Made by a program: the position numbers and the translations under genes. A DNA stretch of 9,683 bases from Stagnihabitans sp043721775 (GTDB lineage: Bacteria > Pseudomonadota > Alphaproteobacteria > Rhodobacterales > Rhodobacteraceae), in the NCBI GenBank assembly GCA_043721775.1, contig JAYSQA010000099.1:1-9683 (forward strand), read 5' to 3'. The notes below the pieces were generated by a model that was given only the letters and a program-made list of their open reading frames with translations, was not told the DNA's origin and did not search any database. Shown here piece after piece: positions 1 through 6,362 of this stretch (positions are counted from its first letter, which is position 1; each line of letters starts with the position of its first letter).

Positions 1-2
1 GA

Positions 3-1679
3 ACGGGCTCCAAAAGGGCGATCCCCACCCCAGAATCCATCCCGCCCAAGACCGCAAGACCCTTCGGATCAGGTCAAATCCCAAACGCGATTCCCCTGCG
101 CGTGGCCGAGGTACTTCGGAACAACTTGTTTTATGTTGACCTGGCACCCGAACTTGACGCCCTTCGGGAGGCTAATAGAGATTGCGGCCTTGATGATAAT
201 CGGCCATTGCCAGATCAATCCGCGCCAGAAGACGGTGGTGACATTCCCTTTGCTGCGCCAAGCGCTTTTGACAGCGATGGGCAACCCCGCATTGATCTGT
301 CGGACGATCAGCTTGCGATTGAGCTTGGCAAGGCGCGGCTGGATGCCAACGGGCGCTACGTCGCAGCCTCGGGGGACTGGCATATCTGGTCACCAGACAG
401 GCACTGGCAGAAGGATGATACTGACCTTGCCATGTCCTTCACCCGGCAGAACCTGCGCTGGCGTGAGGGCAAGCTTTGGACATGGGTAGAGCAGCGCTGC
501 ACGGGCCTTGATACCAAGGCAGCGGACGCCTTGCGCAAATGGGCGAAGGCAGAATTTCGCCAGTTGCGCGAGGTGCGAAAGGCCAGGAACGTGCTGTTCT
601 TTGCTCAGTCGAACCCTGAGAGCGCGATCCGCGCCACTGATTTTGATACTGACCCGATGATGCTTGGCGTTCCTGCCCTGGCGGTGGATCTGCGAAGTGG
701 CCAATCACACCCCGCCCGGCGCAATGACATGATCAGCCGGGTTACATCGGTGGCGCCGGAAGATGGGCAACCCAAGGTTTGGCTGAAGTTCCTCGCCACA
801 ATCTTCAATGATGACCGGGAATTGATCGGCTTCATCAAGCGGGCCTTGGGCTATTCTCTGACTGCCGAAACGCGAGAGCACAAGCTGTTCTTCCTGTACG
901 GCAGCGGGGCCAACGGCAAGAGCACCTTCCTGAACATCCTGTTCCACATTCTGGGCGATTATGCCCGGCGCGCGCCGGTGGCAACCTTCCTGAGCAGTCA
1001 AATGACAGGCCACCCGACCGACCTTGCCGGGCTGAATGGGGCGCGCGTGGTGGTCACCTCTGAGCCGCCAAGGGGCAAGACCTGGGCCGAGGACATGGTG
1101 AAGGACGTGACCGGCGGCGATGTGGTGACCGCCCGTTTCATGCACGGAAATTTCTTCGATTTCCGGCCGGTTCTGAAGCTTTGGATTGGTGGCAACACCA
1201 AGCCATCATTCAAGGGCGTTGACGAGGCCATGCGGCGGCGCTTTGTCCTGATACCCTTCGACGTGACGATACCGCCTGAAGACCGCGACGCAGACCTTCC
1301 AGAGAAGCTGAAGGCTGAGGCCGGCAAGATACTGGCATGGATGATTGACGGTTGCCTTGAGTGGCAGCGCGGCGGTCTGAAGGTTCCGGCTTCGATTGCG
1401 GCGGTATCCACCCAGTACCTCGATGACGAGGACACCCTTGGCAACTTCCTCGCGGAAGAGGCCGAAAGTGACGGATCGGCCTTTGTGTCCACCTCGGACC
1501 TGCACAAGCGGTTCGGGCAGTGGTGCACTGCGCAAGGCCTCAATCCCTGGACCCTGCGCACCCTTCAGAAGGAAGTCGAAAGCCGGGGATATCAGGCACA
1601 TAGGCGAAATAACGGGCGCGGCTTCCTCGGGCTGCGGCTGAAGATCGCCGGATTGGCGGAAGGATCAGGCGGATGGTAA
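3..1679 (+). CDS. P4-family phage/plasmid primase-helicase (D5/SF3), 5' end outside window
   Basis: This is the replicative helicase, usually fused to a primase, of a phage or satellite; it would unwind the element's origin. The C-terminal half carries a complete SF3 ATPase. Walker A GSGANGKST is at 900-926, a Walker B-like strand ending in TSE at 1041-1064, a TGGD-containing B' segment follows, sensor motif GGNTKP is at 1188-1205, and an arginine-finger stretch MRRRF is at 1230-1244. Before it lies a D5_N-like region with the family phrase LGVPALAVDLRSG and FIKRALGYSLTAETREHKLF. The first in-frame start is a GTG at 102 with no ribosome binding site, and the frame is open back to base 3, so I infer the gene begins upstream and that any primase catalytic domain is cut off. 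From the GTG it would be 525 residues. The helicase assignment is firm; primase activity is inferred from the family. Confidence 0.93.
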   Translation, partial: TGSKRAIPTPESIPPKTARPFGSGQIPNAIPLRVAEVLRNNLFYVDLAPELDALREANRDCGLDDNRPLPDQSAPEDGGDIPFAAPSAFDSDGQPRIDLSDDQLAIELGKARLDANGRYVAASGDWHIWSPDRHWQKDDTDLAMSFTRQNLRWREGKLWTWVEQRCTGLDTKAADALRKWAKAEFRQLREVRKARNVLFFAQSNPESAIRATDFDTDPMMLGVPALAVDLRSGQSHPARRNDMISRVTSVAPEDGQPKVWLKFLATIFNDDRELIGFIKRALGYSLTAETREHKLFFLYGSGANGKSTFLNILFHILGDYARRAPVATFLSSQMTGHPTDLAGLNGARVVVTSEPPRGKTWAEDMVKDVTGGDVVTARFMHGNFFDFRPVLKLWIGGNTKPSFKGVDEAMRRRFVLIPFDVTIPPEDRDADLPEKLKAEAGKILAWMIDGCLEWQRGGLKVPASIAAVSTQYLDDEDTLGNFLAEEAESDGSAFVSTSDLHKRFGQWCTAQGLNPWTLRTLQKEVESRGYQAHRRNNGRGFLGLRLKIAGLAEGSGGW

Positions 1680-1693
1680 AGCGAGTGACACAG

Positions 1694-1816
1694 GTGACGG
1701 AAGTGACGGAAGTGACGGTTTCCTACATTGGCCTCATGTGTGCGCGTCACGCGTATGCGCACACACACACACCTGAAGATAAATGCGGGAACCGTCACTT
1801 CCGTCACTTCCGTCAC
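1694..1816. repeat. Inverted array of GTGACGG iterons with nested palindrome
   Basis: GTGACGG occurs three times at an exact 9-bp period (1694, 1703, 1712), and its reverse complement CCGTCAC occurs three times at the same period (1792, 1801, 1810). The arms 1694-1720 and 1790-1816 form a perfect 27-bp inverted repeat around a 69-bp spacer. The spacer holds a second, 9-bp inverted repeat (TGTGTGCGC at 1737-1745, GCGCACACA at 1757-1765) and a short CA run to 1772. The array begins 15 bp after the primase-helicase stop. P4-type alpha proteins bind iterons in their origin, so origin or copy-control sites are a reasonable inference. A transcribed long hairpin is the alternative. Confidence 0.85.
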
Positions 1817-1836
1817 TTTGCTGGGGAGTGCTGGTG

Positions 1837-2280
1837 ATGAATAGGCAACTGCGGCGCTTGATGCAGGCACGGGCGGATGAGCTGGCGCGTGACATGGCGC
1901 GGACCTGTCTGGACTACACGGCAGACGGCAAGCTTGTGCCGGTGCGCAACATGCTAGCGGTCAAGGTGCTTGAGACGGCCTTCGCCTCGATGCTTAGGCA
2001 GGGTGGTGAGCCGGTGGTGATTATGATCGCCGACGAGGAGGCGAACGCCTTCCCCGGCCAGCGTGAGACGGCGACAGAGGTTGCGCACCTGGTGAAGCCT
2101 TGGCTGGCTGTCGGCTTGGACCGCGCCGGACGGGCAACCTACAGCCTGCGCCGGTTGCTGATCACTGGCACCCCAGAGGCCGAAGAGCGTGACCTTGCCG
2201 AGGTGACCATCCTTTCAGAGCTGGCGCGAGAGTTGAACGTGCCGGGCTTCCCGGCAGACCGATCAATGGGGCGGGCGTGA
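1837..2280 (+). CDS. Hypothetical protein, 147 residues, next to primase-helicase
   Basis: I do not recognise a family. The protein is soluble and mixed alpha/beta in appearance, with a basic, helical N-terminus (MNRQLRRLMQARADELARDM) and no membrane segment or signal peptide. The ATG at 1837 is preferred because GGGGAG at 1823-1828 sits 8 bases before it. The longer frame from 1783 would translate the inverted iteron arm into a PSLPSL repeat and has no ribosome binding site. The gene follows the primase-helicase on the same strand across the iteron array, so a role in replication or its control is possible but only from position. It ends in TGATG, overlapping a possible tiny ORF. Confidence 0.75.
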   Translation: MNRQLRRLMQARADELARDMARTCLDYTADGKLVPVRNMLAVKVLETAFASMLRQGGEPVVIMIADEEANAFPGQRETATEVAHLVKPWLAVGLDRAGRATYSLRRLLITGTPEAEERDLAEVTILSELARELNVPGFPADRSMGRA

Positions 2281-2390
2281 TGGTCCAGCGCACCCCCTGC
2301 CAAGCCCTCGGGTCCTTCCCGGCCCACCCGACCCACGCGGGTAATTCGCACCGGATGTGCTTCCTTTGTATGCAACAAATTTTCACTTGA
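2280..2390 (+). CDS. Possible 36-residue Cys/His-rich microprotein
   Basis: The ATG at 2280 overlaps the stop of the preceding gene (TGATG), the usual layout for translational coupling. The frame runs 36 codons to a TGA at 2388. Near its end it contains HRMCFLC, an H-x2-C-x2-C arrangement, plus another Cys at residue 7, so it could be a small metal-binding knuckle. The ribosome binding site is poor (G-rich only) and the length is near what chance allows. The frame is supported only by its position and Cys spacing. Confidence 0.27.
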   Translation: MVQRTPCQALGSFPAHPTHAGNSHRMCFLCMQQIFT

Positions 2391-2400
2391 GGAATATATT
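2372..2400 (+). promoter_or_regulatory. Possible promoter ahead of capsid cassette, beside small palindrome
   Basis: In a locally AT-rich patch, TATATT at 2395-2400 would be a good -10 element. Seventeen bases upstream GCAACA (2372-2377) matches the -35 consensus at only three of six positions. The -35 overlaps an inverted repeat TTTGT/ACAAA with a 5-base spacer at 2365-2379 that could be an operator. It lies upstream of the gene-poor stretch and the capsid genes, where a promoter is needed. Moderate to weak support. Confidence 0.3.
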
Positions 2401-2779
2401 GGTGTTGTTGTCATCCGCTAAAAGTCTGGATTTTGGGGGTGAGGTTTTGACTGGTTGCGGCGGCTTGGCCGCTGTGAATTTCGGGTTGGGGTCATCGCCT
2501 CGATCGGAAAAGGGCAGGATTTCCATGCTGTCGATTCTTCTGGGCACTGCGCCAGAAACACCCGCCGAAGAACAGGCGGAGGATGTTCCCCCATGCCCCC
2601 GTCACACAAGTTTCGAAAGGGCCGGATGCGCCCTCGGTCAACCTCCGCAGGCATCTACCGGAAGAATCCCCGTTTGTCGGCGAGTGGGCAAACCCCGACA
2701 CAGCGCGGTTCTGAACTCCTCGGAACGCGGCGCTGAATTTCAACCTGGCTGCATGGCGGCCCAAATGAGGACAAAGACG
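2391..2779 (+). other. Gene-poor stretch before capsid cassette; possible leader or decayed coding DNA
   Basis: About 390 bases lack a convincing gene. Three frames are partly open. One is a very basic 47-codon ORF at 2593-2736 with GGAGG ten bases upstream. A second frame is continuous with the next gene back to an ATG at 2525, but its third positions are much less G/C-rich than in the surrounding genes. A third contains a 43-codon ORF at 2583-2714. None shows a family signature. A 5-bp hairpin (GCGGC/GCCGC) lies at 2457-2472. This could be an untranslated leader or the scar of a lost gene, such as small terminase, which often sits near here in phages; the latter is inference. Confidence 0.5.
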
Positions 2780-3040
2780 ATGATGATTTCAGGCGAACAC
2801 CACACCGCAGCCTTGGCAGAGTTTCGCCGCGCTGCACTTATTCTTCAGGGCGGTCATGGCATTCCACTCCACGAAGTCCTGATCATCGCGCACGCCTGGT
2901 CCCTGACAGAAATGGCCTCCAGCTTCGGCCCTACCGTCGCCACTGAATGCGCTACGGCGGGGCTCAAGCGGCTTGAGGAAATCCCCGTCGGGCCGAAGCT
3001 CGCAACGTCGCACGGCGCGCCGGTCCGGGGCGTCCAATGA
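2780..3040 (+). CDS. Small hypothetical protein upstream of head protease, 86 residues
   Basis: I do not recognise this protein. It is mostly helical in appearance, without membrane segment or signal peptide, and has a Gly/Pro-rich end. The start at 2780 (MMISGEHHT) is chosen because GAGGA at 2767-2771 lies eight bases upstream. The same frame is open back to 2357, but that extension has poor codon bias and includes unlikely sequence. Its stop overlaps the protease start as ATGA at 3037-3040, so it is translated with the capsid genes and may act in head assembly (scaffold, connector or a protease partner). That role is positional inference only. Confidence 0.65.
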   Translation: MMISGEHHTAALAEFRRAALILQGGHGIPLHEVLIIAHAWSLTEMASSFGPTVATECATAGLKRLEEIPVGPKLATSHGAPVRGVQ

Positions 3041-3657
3041 TCCCGCGCTTCGATATCTCCGGCGAAATCGGCCTGGACAATGCGACTGGCGCAGCCGTCG
3101 GGGCGTTCTGTGATGCCAACCCGGGGCCGATTGATATCTTCATCAACAGCTTCGGCGGCATCGCGACGGAAGGTGCTGCGATCTTCGCGGCGCTTGAGCG
3201 GCATGGAAAGGCCACGGCCCATGTGCAGGGTGTTGCGGCCTCGGCGGCAAGTCTGTCGATGTTGGGAGCTCGCTCTGTCCTGATCCACGATGCGGCTTTG
3301 GTGATGATCCACGACCCCGCGGCCTTTGCCTTCGGTTCCGCCGGAGCAATGCGGCAGATGGCCGACACCCTCGACAAAATGTCAGGCGTCTATGCCGCGA
3401 TCTACAGCCGCGCGACCGGCAATCCCGTGGCGCGGGTGGCGCAGTGGATGCGCGACGAAACCTGGCTGACCGCCCAAGAGGCGGTGGCTCTCAATTTTGC
3501 GGATGATCTGGCACCGGCCGGAAACCAAGATCCTGCGCCGGTTGCGGCCTTCGATTACCGCAGATTCAAGGCAGCGCCTGCGCACTTGGTGCAGCTCGCG
3601 TTGAAGAACGGCTGGGCGACCGCTTCGCTTACATCCTCTGAAATGGAGAAGACCTGA
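3037..3657 (+). CDS. ClpP-related head maturation (prohead) protease
   Basis: This 206-residue protein is a serine protease of the ClpP fold, of the type that trims the scaffold and capsid precursors during phage head assembly. Visible signatures are the strand-turn INSFGG (residues 37-41, where ClpP has the oxyanion-loop GG), GVAASAAS at residues 65-72 with the expected nucleophile Ser69, and MIHDP at 90-94 with the expected general base His92. The ETWLTAQEA segment at 141-149 matches the family's region leading to the catalytic Asp. Length fits free-standing phage ClpP-like proteases. The start overlaps the preceding stop (ATGA), and its stop overlaps the capsid start (TGATG), so all three are probably one translational unit. 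Some relatives are fused to the capsid protein; here they are separate genes. Confidence 0.9.
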   Translation: MIPRFDISGEIGLDNATGAAVGAFCDANPGPIDIFINSFGGIATEGAAIFAALERHGKATAHVQGVAASAASLSMLGARSVLIHDAALVMIHDPAAFAFGSAGAMRQMADTLDKMSGVYAAIYSRATGNPVARVAQWMRDETWLTAQEAVALNFADDLAPAGNQDPAPVAAFDYRRFKAAPAHLVQLALKNGWATASLTSSEMEKT

Positions 3658-5141
3658 TGAATGTCAGAACGAACCCCGCTGGGCAGGTCCCGGCACGGCT
3701 GCTGGCGCAAATGCGCCTCGTGGCTTCCAAGGCGAAGCTGTCGCCAGCGCTGGCCTCGGCCTTCGCCGATGGCGCGGCCGAGCGCGGAATGACGGCCGCG
3801 CAGGCCGAGGCGGTAGTGCAAGGGCTGGTGTTCATGGCCACGAACCCGATGGCACGCACCGTCGATGATGCCACCCTGATCAAGCTGACGGACGAATTCC
3901 TGTCAGAGTGCATGGGCGGCGCCGATGATCCGGCGACGGCCCCGACCCCGACCGCGCTTGCCGGTCAGATCCTGCTGACCCACCTCGCGGCGGAAGATGC
4001 ACAGAAGCCCAAGGCAAGGGTGGGCGCCAGCGATAGCCAATGGTCGCAGGGTCATTCGTGGGATAGCCCGCGCGGCATCGCCATGAAGGCCGCAGACGGT
4101 CTGGCAGCGGCGCTGGCACCGCGCCTTGGCCTCAAGTTCGAACCGACCATGGCGAGGGACGCGGGGCCCTTCAGCCTCGCCGATGTGGCCATGAGCCTTT
4201 GCCGGGCGAATGGCCTCCGCCCGACCTATGCGGCCGAGGCGATCCGGATGGCTGGCGAACATACCGGTTCGGATTTTAGCTACACGATTGGGCAGGGCCT
4301 CACCGGAGTCGTCGGAAAGGGCTTCCTGATTGCCGAACCGCCGATTTCCAAGGTAGCGACTGAGGTTCCGGTGGTCGATTATCGCCAGCGCAACAGCGTC
4401 ACCCTGTCGGCAGCTGGCCTGCCGCAGAAAGTGCTTGAAGGTGGTGAAGTCCAGTACATCACTGTGAGCGAAAAGGGCGAGAAGGCGGCAAAGCCAGATG
4501 ACTACGCCTCTATGTTCGCGGTGTCGAACCAAGCCTTAGCCAATGACTCGTCCGCCATGGGCCTTCTCTCCGATATTAGCCGCAAGATGATCCAAGGCAG
4601 TGTTGCACAGTTCCGGAATGTGCTTTTGAGCCCCTTGCTGGCCAACAACGGGGCCGGGCAGAACATGTCGGACGGCATCGCTTTGTTCCATGCCAACCAC
4701 GGAAACCTTGCCGTTACGGCAGCGGTTTTGAGCGTCACCACGTTGGGGGCGGCACGGCTGGCGATGCGCAGGCAGAAAGACAAACAGGGCGTCTTGCTGG
4801 CGATCGAGCCGAAGATACTGCTCGTCCCGCCAGAGCTTGAGGTTCTGGCTGATCAGCTGGTGACCTCGATCACACCGGCGCTCACGTCCAGTGTGAACCC
4901 CTTCGCCGAACGGCTTGAGGTCTTGTGCGAACCGGGCCTGACCAACGCGACGGCGTGGTATCTTCTGGGCGACCCGGCGATGGCGAATGGCTTGACCTGG
5001 GCGAGCCTTGAAGGTGCAAGCAGCCCGCAAGTCGAAAGCAAGCTGGGTTGGGGCACCTTGGGAATGGAGTTCCGCCTTCGCTGGGCAATCGGTGCGGCCT
5101 TTGTCGAAACCGCGTCCTGGTACAAGAACGCCGGACTCTGA
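3657..5141 (+). CDS. Phage major capsid protein, Mu gpT-like
   Basis: This 494-residue protein should form the icosahedral head shell. The C-terminal two thirds carries hallmarks of the Mu gpT-like major head protein family: ALFHANHGN at residues 342-350, ILLVPPELE at 387-395, NPFAERLEVLCEPGLTNATAWYLLGDP across 414-440, and LEGASSPQVES at 451-461. Residues 1 to about 165 are Ala-rich, helical and low-complexity, as expected for a scaffold or delta-domain segment that the upstream protease would remove. The start overlaps the protease stop by one base, with GGAGAA at 3645-3650 as ribosome binding site. A strong terminator follows 22 bases after the stop, so the cassette ends here. No portal, terminase or tail gene adjoins it. 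HK97-type fold is inferred from the family. Confidence 0.9.
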   Translation: MNVRTNPAGQVPARLLAQMRLVASKAKLSPALASAFADGAAERGMTAAQAEAVVQGLVFMATNPMARTVDDATLIKLTDEFLSECMGGADDPATAPTPTALAGQILLTHLAAEDAQKPKARVGASDSQWSQGHSWDSPRGIAMKAADGLAAALAPRLGLKFEPTMARDAGPFSLADVAMSLCRANGLRPTYAAEAIRMAGEHTGSDFSYTIGQGLTGVVGKGFLIAEPPISKVATEVPVVDYRQRNSVTLSAAGLPQKVLEGGEVQYITVSEKGEKAAKPDDYASMFAVSNQALANDSSAMGLLSDISRKMIQGSVAQFRNVLLSPLLANNGAGQNMSDGIALFHANHGNLAVTAAVLSVTTLGAARLAMRRQKDKQGVLLAIEPKILLVPPELEVLADQLVTSITPALTSSVNPFAERLEVLCEPGLTNATAWYLLGDPAMANGLTWASLEGASSPQVESKLGWGTLGMEFRLRWAIGAAFVETASWYKNAGL

Positions 5142-5163
5142 TCAGGGTTACGGCCAAGACAGC

Positions 5164-5195
5164 AAAGCCGGGTGGGGAAACCTGCCCGGCTTTTT
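5164..5195 (+). terminator. Rho-independent terminator of the capsid operon
   Basis: A 13-bp stem pairs 5164-5176 with 5181-5193. It includes two G-T wobbles, is closed by a GAAA tetraloop at 5177-5180, and ends in a five-T run at 5191-5195. It starts 22 bases after the capsid stop. Strong intrinsic terminator; the A-run on its 5' side could also let it work on the minus strand. Confidence 0.9.
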
Positions 5196-5497
5196 CACGG
5201 CCTATTTGCCCGGCAGCGGGCCGGGATACGTGCGAGGCAGGCCTTTGGTATGGGGAAGGGTGGCGCGATAGCAGGAAGGGCCTCTGGCGGCCCGCGTTGG
5301 GGCCTGTTTGGCTACAGGTCACGGCATGATGTGCGTCACGAATGTGGCTTTAACCTGCACAGTCCATCAGTCAGCCGTTGCATGTTCAGCCGAATGGCGG
5401 GCCGGGCCTTTTCGGGCGGGTGTCGATGTCGTACAAGGATTAACCGAGCGTCAAACCGAGCTGCTGGGTGATCAGCAGGGCAAGCAACGTCGTGGAC
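5196..5497. other. Intergenic stretch between convergent operons, no gene seen
   Basis: About 300 bases separate the capsid operon from the end of the minus-strand repressor operon. Open frames here have no family signature, no good ribosome binding site and atypical composition. The stretch holds several small hairpins: CCCGGC/GCCGGG at 5209-5225, GGGCC/GGCCC at 5278-5293 and CTGCTG/CAGCAG at 5461-5478. The last lies just past the minus-strand operon but lacks a T tract. I see nothing else. Confidence 0.6.
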
Positions 5498-5620
5498 CTA
5501 TTCGGCAGGATGGTGAGGGTTTTGATCATCCAATGCCTTGTTGACCCGTTTCAGGATCAAGACCCCGATGCCAGCAACCGCCAAGGCGACAAGCGGCACG
5601 ATGAACTCAAACAGGGTCAT
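5498..5620 (-). CDS. 40-residue single-pass membrane protein
   Basis: The protein is MTLFEFIVPLVALAVAGIGV followed by a short Lys/Arg-containing cytoplasmic-type tail rich in Asn, Asp, His and Pro. One hydrophobic segment spans about residues 5-23. The ATG at 5620 is chosen because AGAGGTG precedes it at good spacing and because it overlaps the stop of the upstream two-helix membrane gene as ATGA. The longer frame to 5698 would run deep into that gene. The function is unknown. The size and pairing with another small membrane protein recall phage holin/antiholin or exclusion proteins, but nothing in the sequence proves this. It is the last gene of the repressor operon. Confidence 0.68.
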   Translation of the reverse strand: MTLFEFIVPLVALAVAGIGVLILKRVNKALDDQNPHHPAE

Positions 5621-5850
5621 GGCTTCACCTCTTTGCGCAGATATCCCAGAACATAGTGCGAAACCCCGTGCAATGCGAGTCCCGTCACGCCCCACCACAA
5701 CCCCGACACGGATGCATTTGAAAGAGCGTCCGCCAAGGGCCGCAGAACGGCAAAACCAATAAGCCCAAGGCCAATGGAGTTCACAAAGGCCGCGAACAGT
5801 TTCACCCTTTCATTGTAGCGGGCCAAAGGATCAAGAGTGGTCTGCATCAT
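5617..5850 (-). CDS. 77-residue two-helix membrane protein
   Basis: Two hydrophobic segments are visible, at about residues 18-40 and 48-71, joined by a short polar turn. The N-terminus is charged (LARYNERVK) and the end is basic (RKEVKP), suggesting both ends lie in the cytoplasm. No signal peptide or catalytic motif is seen. The first ATG at 5850 overlaps the stop of the upstream repressor gene (ATGA), and the stop overlaps the next start (ATGA), so all three are co-translated. Holin-like or superinfection-exclusion roles would suit a small membrane protein expressed with a lysogeny-type repressor. That is inference, and I assign no family. Confidence 0.75.
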   Translation of the reverse strand: MMQTTLDPLARYNERVKLFAAFVNSIGLGLIGFAVLRPLADALSNASVSGLWWGVTGLALHGVSHYVLGYLRKEVKP

Positions 5851-6098
5851 GCGCCCTTTCGCAGCCGAACCCCCGGACCTTCGCCATTTTCCGCCACAAA
5901 GATCACACCAGCGGCCTCGAGCGCGGCCCGGATGGCCTCGCCAGTGGTGGCACGACCGCCAATGTCACCATCTGCCGATTCAAGGCGCGCAATTGTCGGA
6001 ACCGAAATTCTAGAGGCCTGCGCAAGATCATCTTGTGACCATGCTAGCAAAGCGCGCGCCGCCTTCACCTGTCGGATTGATATTTTTTCTATTGACAC
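5847..6098 (-). CDS. XRE/Cro-C1-type helix-turn-helix regulator, 83 residues
   Basis: This is a small DNA-binding protein with an XRE helix-turn-helix: RALLAWSQDDLAQASRIS at about residues 15-32 followed by the recognition helix VPTIARLE at 33-40. The tail AALEAAGVIFVAENGEGPGVRLRKG is a common ending in alphaproteobacterial HTH proteins of this type. The GTG start at 6098 has only a weak AGG ahead. The gene is divergent from the operon beginning at 6156, and the shared region holds two 17-bp repeats placed over a promoter. It is therefore the likely repressor of that promoter and perhaps of itself, acting as the lysogeny-type switch of the element. It leads a three-gene operon with two membrane proteins. 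The HTH call is firm; the role is inferred. Confidence 0.88.
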   Translation of the reverse strand: MSIEKISIRQVKAARALLAWSQDDLAQASRISVPTIARLESADGDIGGRATTGEAIRAALEAAGVIFVAENGEGPGVRLRKGA

Positions 6099-6130
6099 GA
6101 TAGCCTGTTACGGTTGATATATTTTCTATT
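6077..6130. promoter_or_regulatory. Two 17-bp direct repeats, candidate repressor operators
   Basis: TTGATATTTTTTCTATT at 6077-6093 and TTGATATATTTTCTATT at 6114-6130 differ at one base and lie 37 bp apart in the same orientation. The right copy covers the -10 of the rightward promoter. The left copy touches its -35 and lies within the first codons of the HTH gene. The A/T richness contrasts with the G/C-rich surroundings. Placement suits binding by the adjacent XRE protein. A small duplication of the gene's start region is an alternative origin for the repeat. Confidence 0.6.
6092..6120 (+). promoter_or_regulatory. Sigma70-like promoter for the 6156-7047 operon
   Basis: A perfect -35 TTGACA (6092-6097), a 17-base spacer and a -10-like TGATAT (6115-6120) lie 36 bases before the ATG at 6156. 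The 17-bp repeats overlap both elements, so repression by the divergent HTH protein would be direct. Confidence 0.65.
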
Positions 6131-6155
6131 AAATCACCAACAAGGACGCAACGCA

Positions 6156-6362
6156 ATGACCCAACAAACCCCGTTGAAGCGGGCCGGTATCGGCTTGCCT
6201 GCCGCCAGACTGCTGGACGTTCACGACATGCTGACCTTGGCGCTGGACGCGACCGAGGGCGCGGCCCCCCAGTTCTGGCAGGTCCCCCAAGCGCGCGGCT
6301 ACATGCGCAACGCCCTGCGCCAAGTCAATCGCCTGTTGCCGAAAGAGGGGGCAAAGCAATGA
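6156..6362 (+). CDS. Hypothetical 68-residue protein, first gene of repressed operon
   Basis: No family is recognised. The protein is small, helical in appearance and basic, with MTQQTPLKRAGIGLPAARLL at its start and a C-terminal half containing two Arg-containing helices. The ATG at 6156 is chosen over an in-frame start at 6114 because AAGGA at 6142-6146 lies nine bases before it and because the earlier codon falls inside the promoter -10 region. Its stop overlaps the next start as ATGA. Being first behind the repressed promoter, it may be an early or accessory protein of the element; the sequence gives no more. Confidence 0.72.
   Translation: MTQQTPLKRAGIGLPAARLLDVHDMLTLALDATEGAAPQFWQVPQARGYMRNALRQVNRLLPKEGAKQ

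Noticed and set aside
1..20. Possible left attachment copy matching the tRNA 3' end (CTCCAAA)
   Set aside because: Only about seven bases match, which is expected by chance, and the position lies inside an open coding frame.
705..1145. 146-codon minus-strand ORF and similar long antisense ORFs inside the helicase gene
   Set aside because: The plus-strand frame has clear SF3 helicase motifs. The antisense frames arise from G/C-rich codon bias and show no family features.
1760..1772. CA dinucleotide run as a functional microsatellite
   Set aside because: It is short and part of the nested palindrome in the iteron spacer. I found no independent reason to treat it separately.
1783..1836. Upstream start for the gene at 1837
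   Set aside because: It would translate the inverted iteron arm into PSLPSL repeats and lacks a ribosome binding site, whereas 1837 has GGGGAG at proper spacing.
2357..2779. Long N-terminal extension of the small gene ahead of the protease
   Set aside because: Its third codon positions are far less G/C-rich than in neighbouring genes, while GAGGA before 2780 gives a good start.
3903..4532. 209-codon minus-strand ORF inside the capsid gene
   Set aside because: It is antisense to an unambiguous major capsid protein and has no recognisable domain or ribosome binding site.
5196..5497. CRISPR array or small RNA gene in the intergenic stretch
   Set aside because: There are only isolated short hairpins, with no regularly spaced repeats and no promoter-terminator pair.
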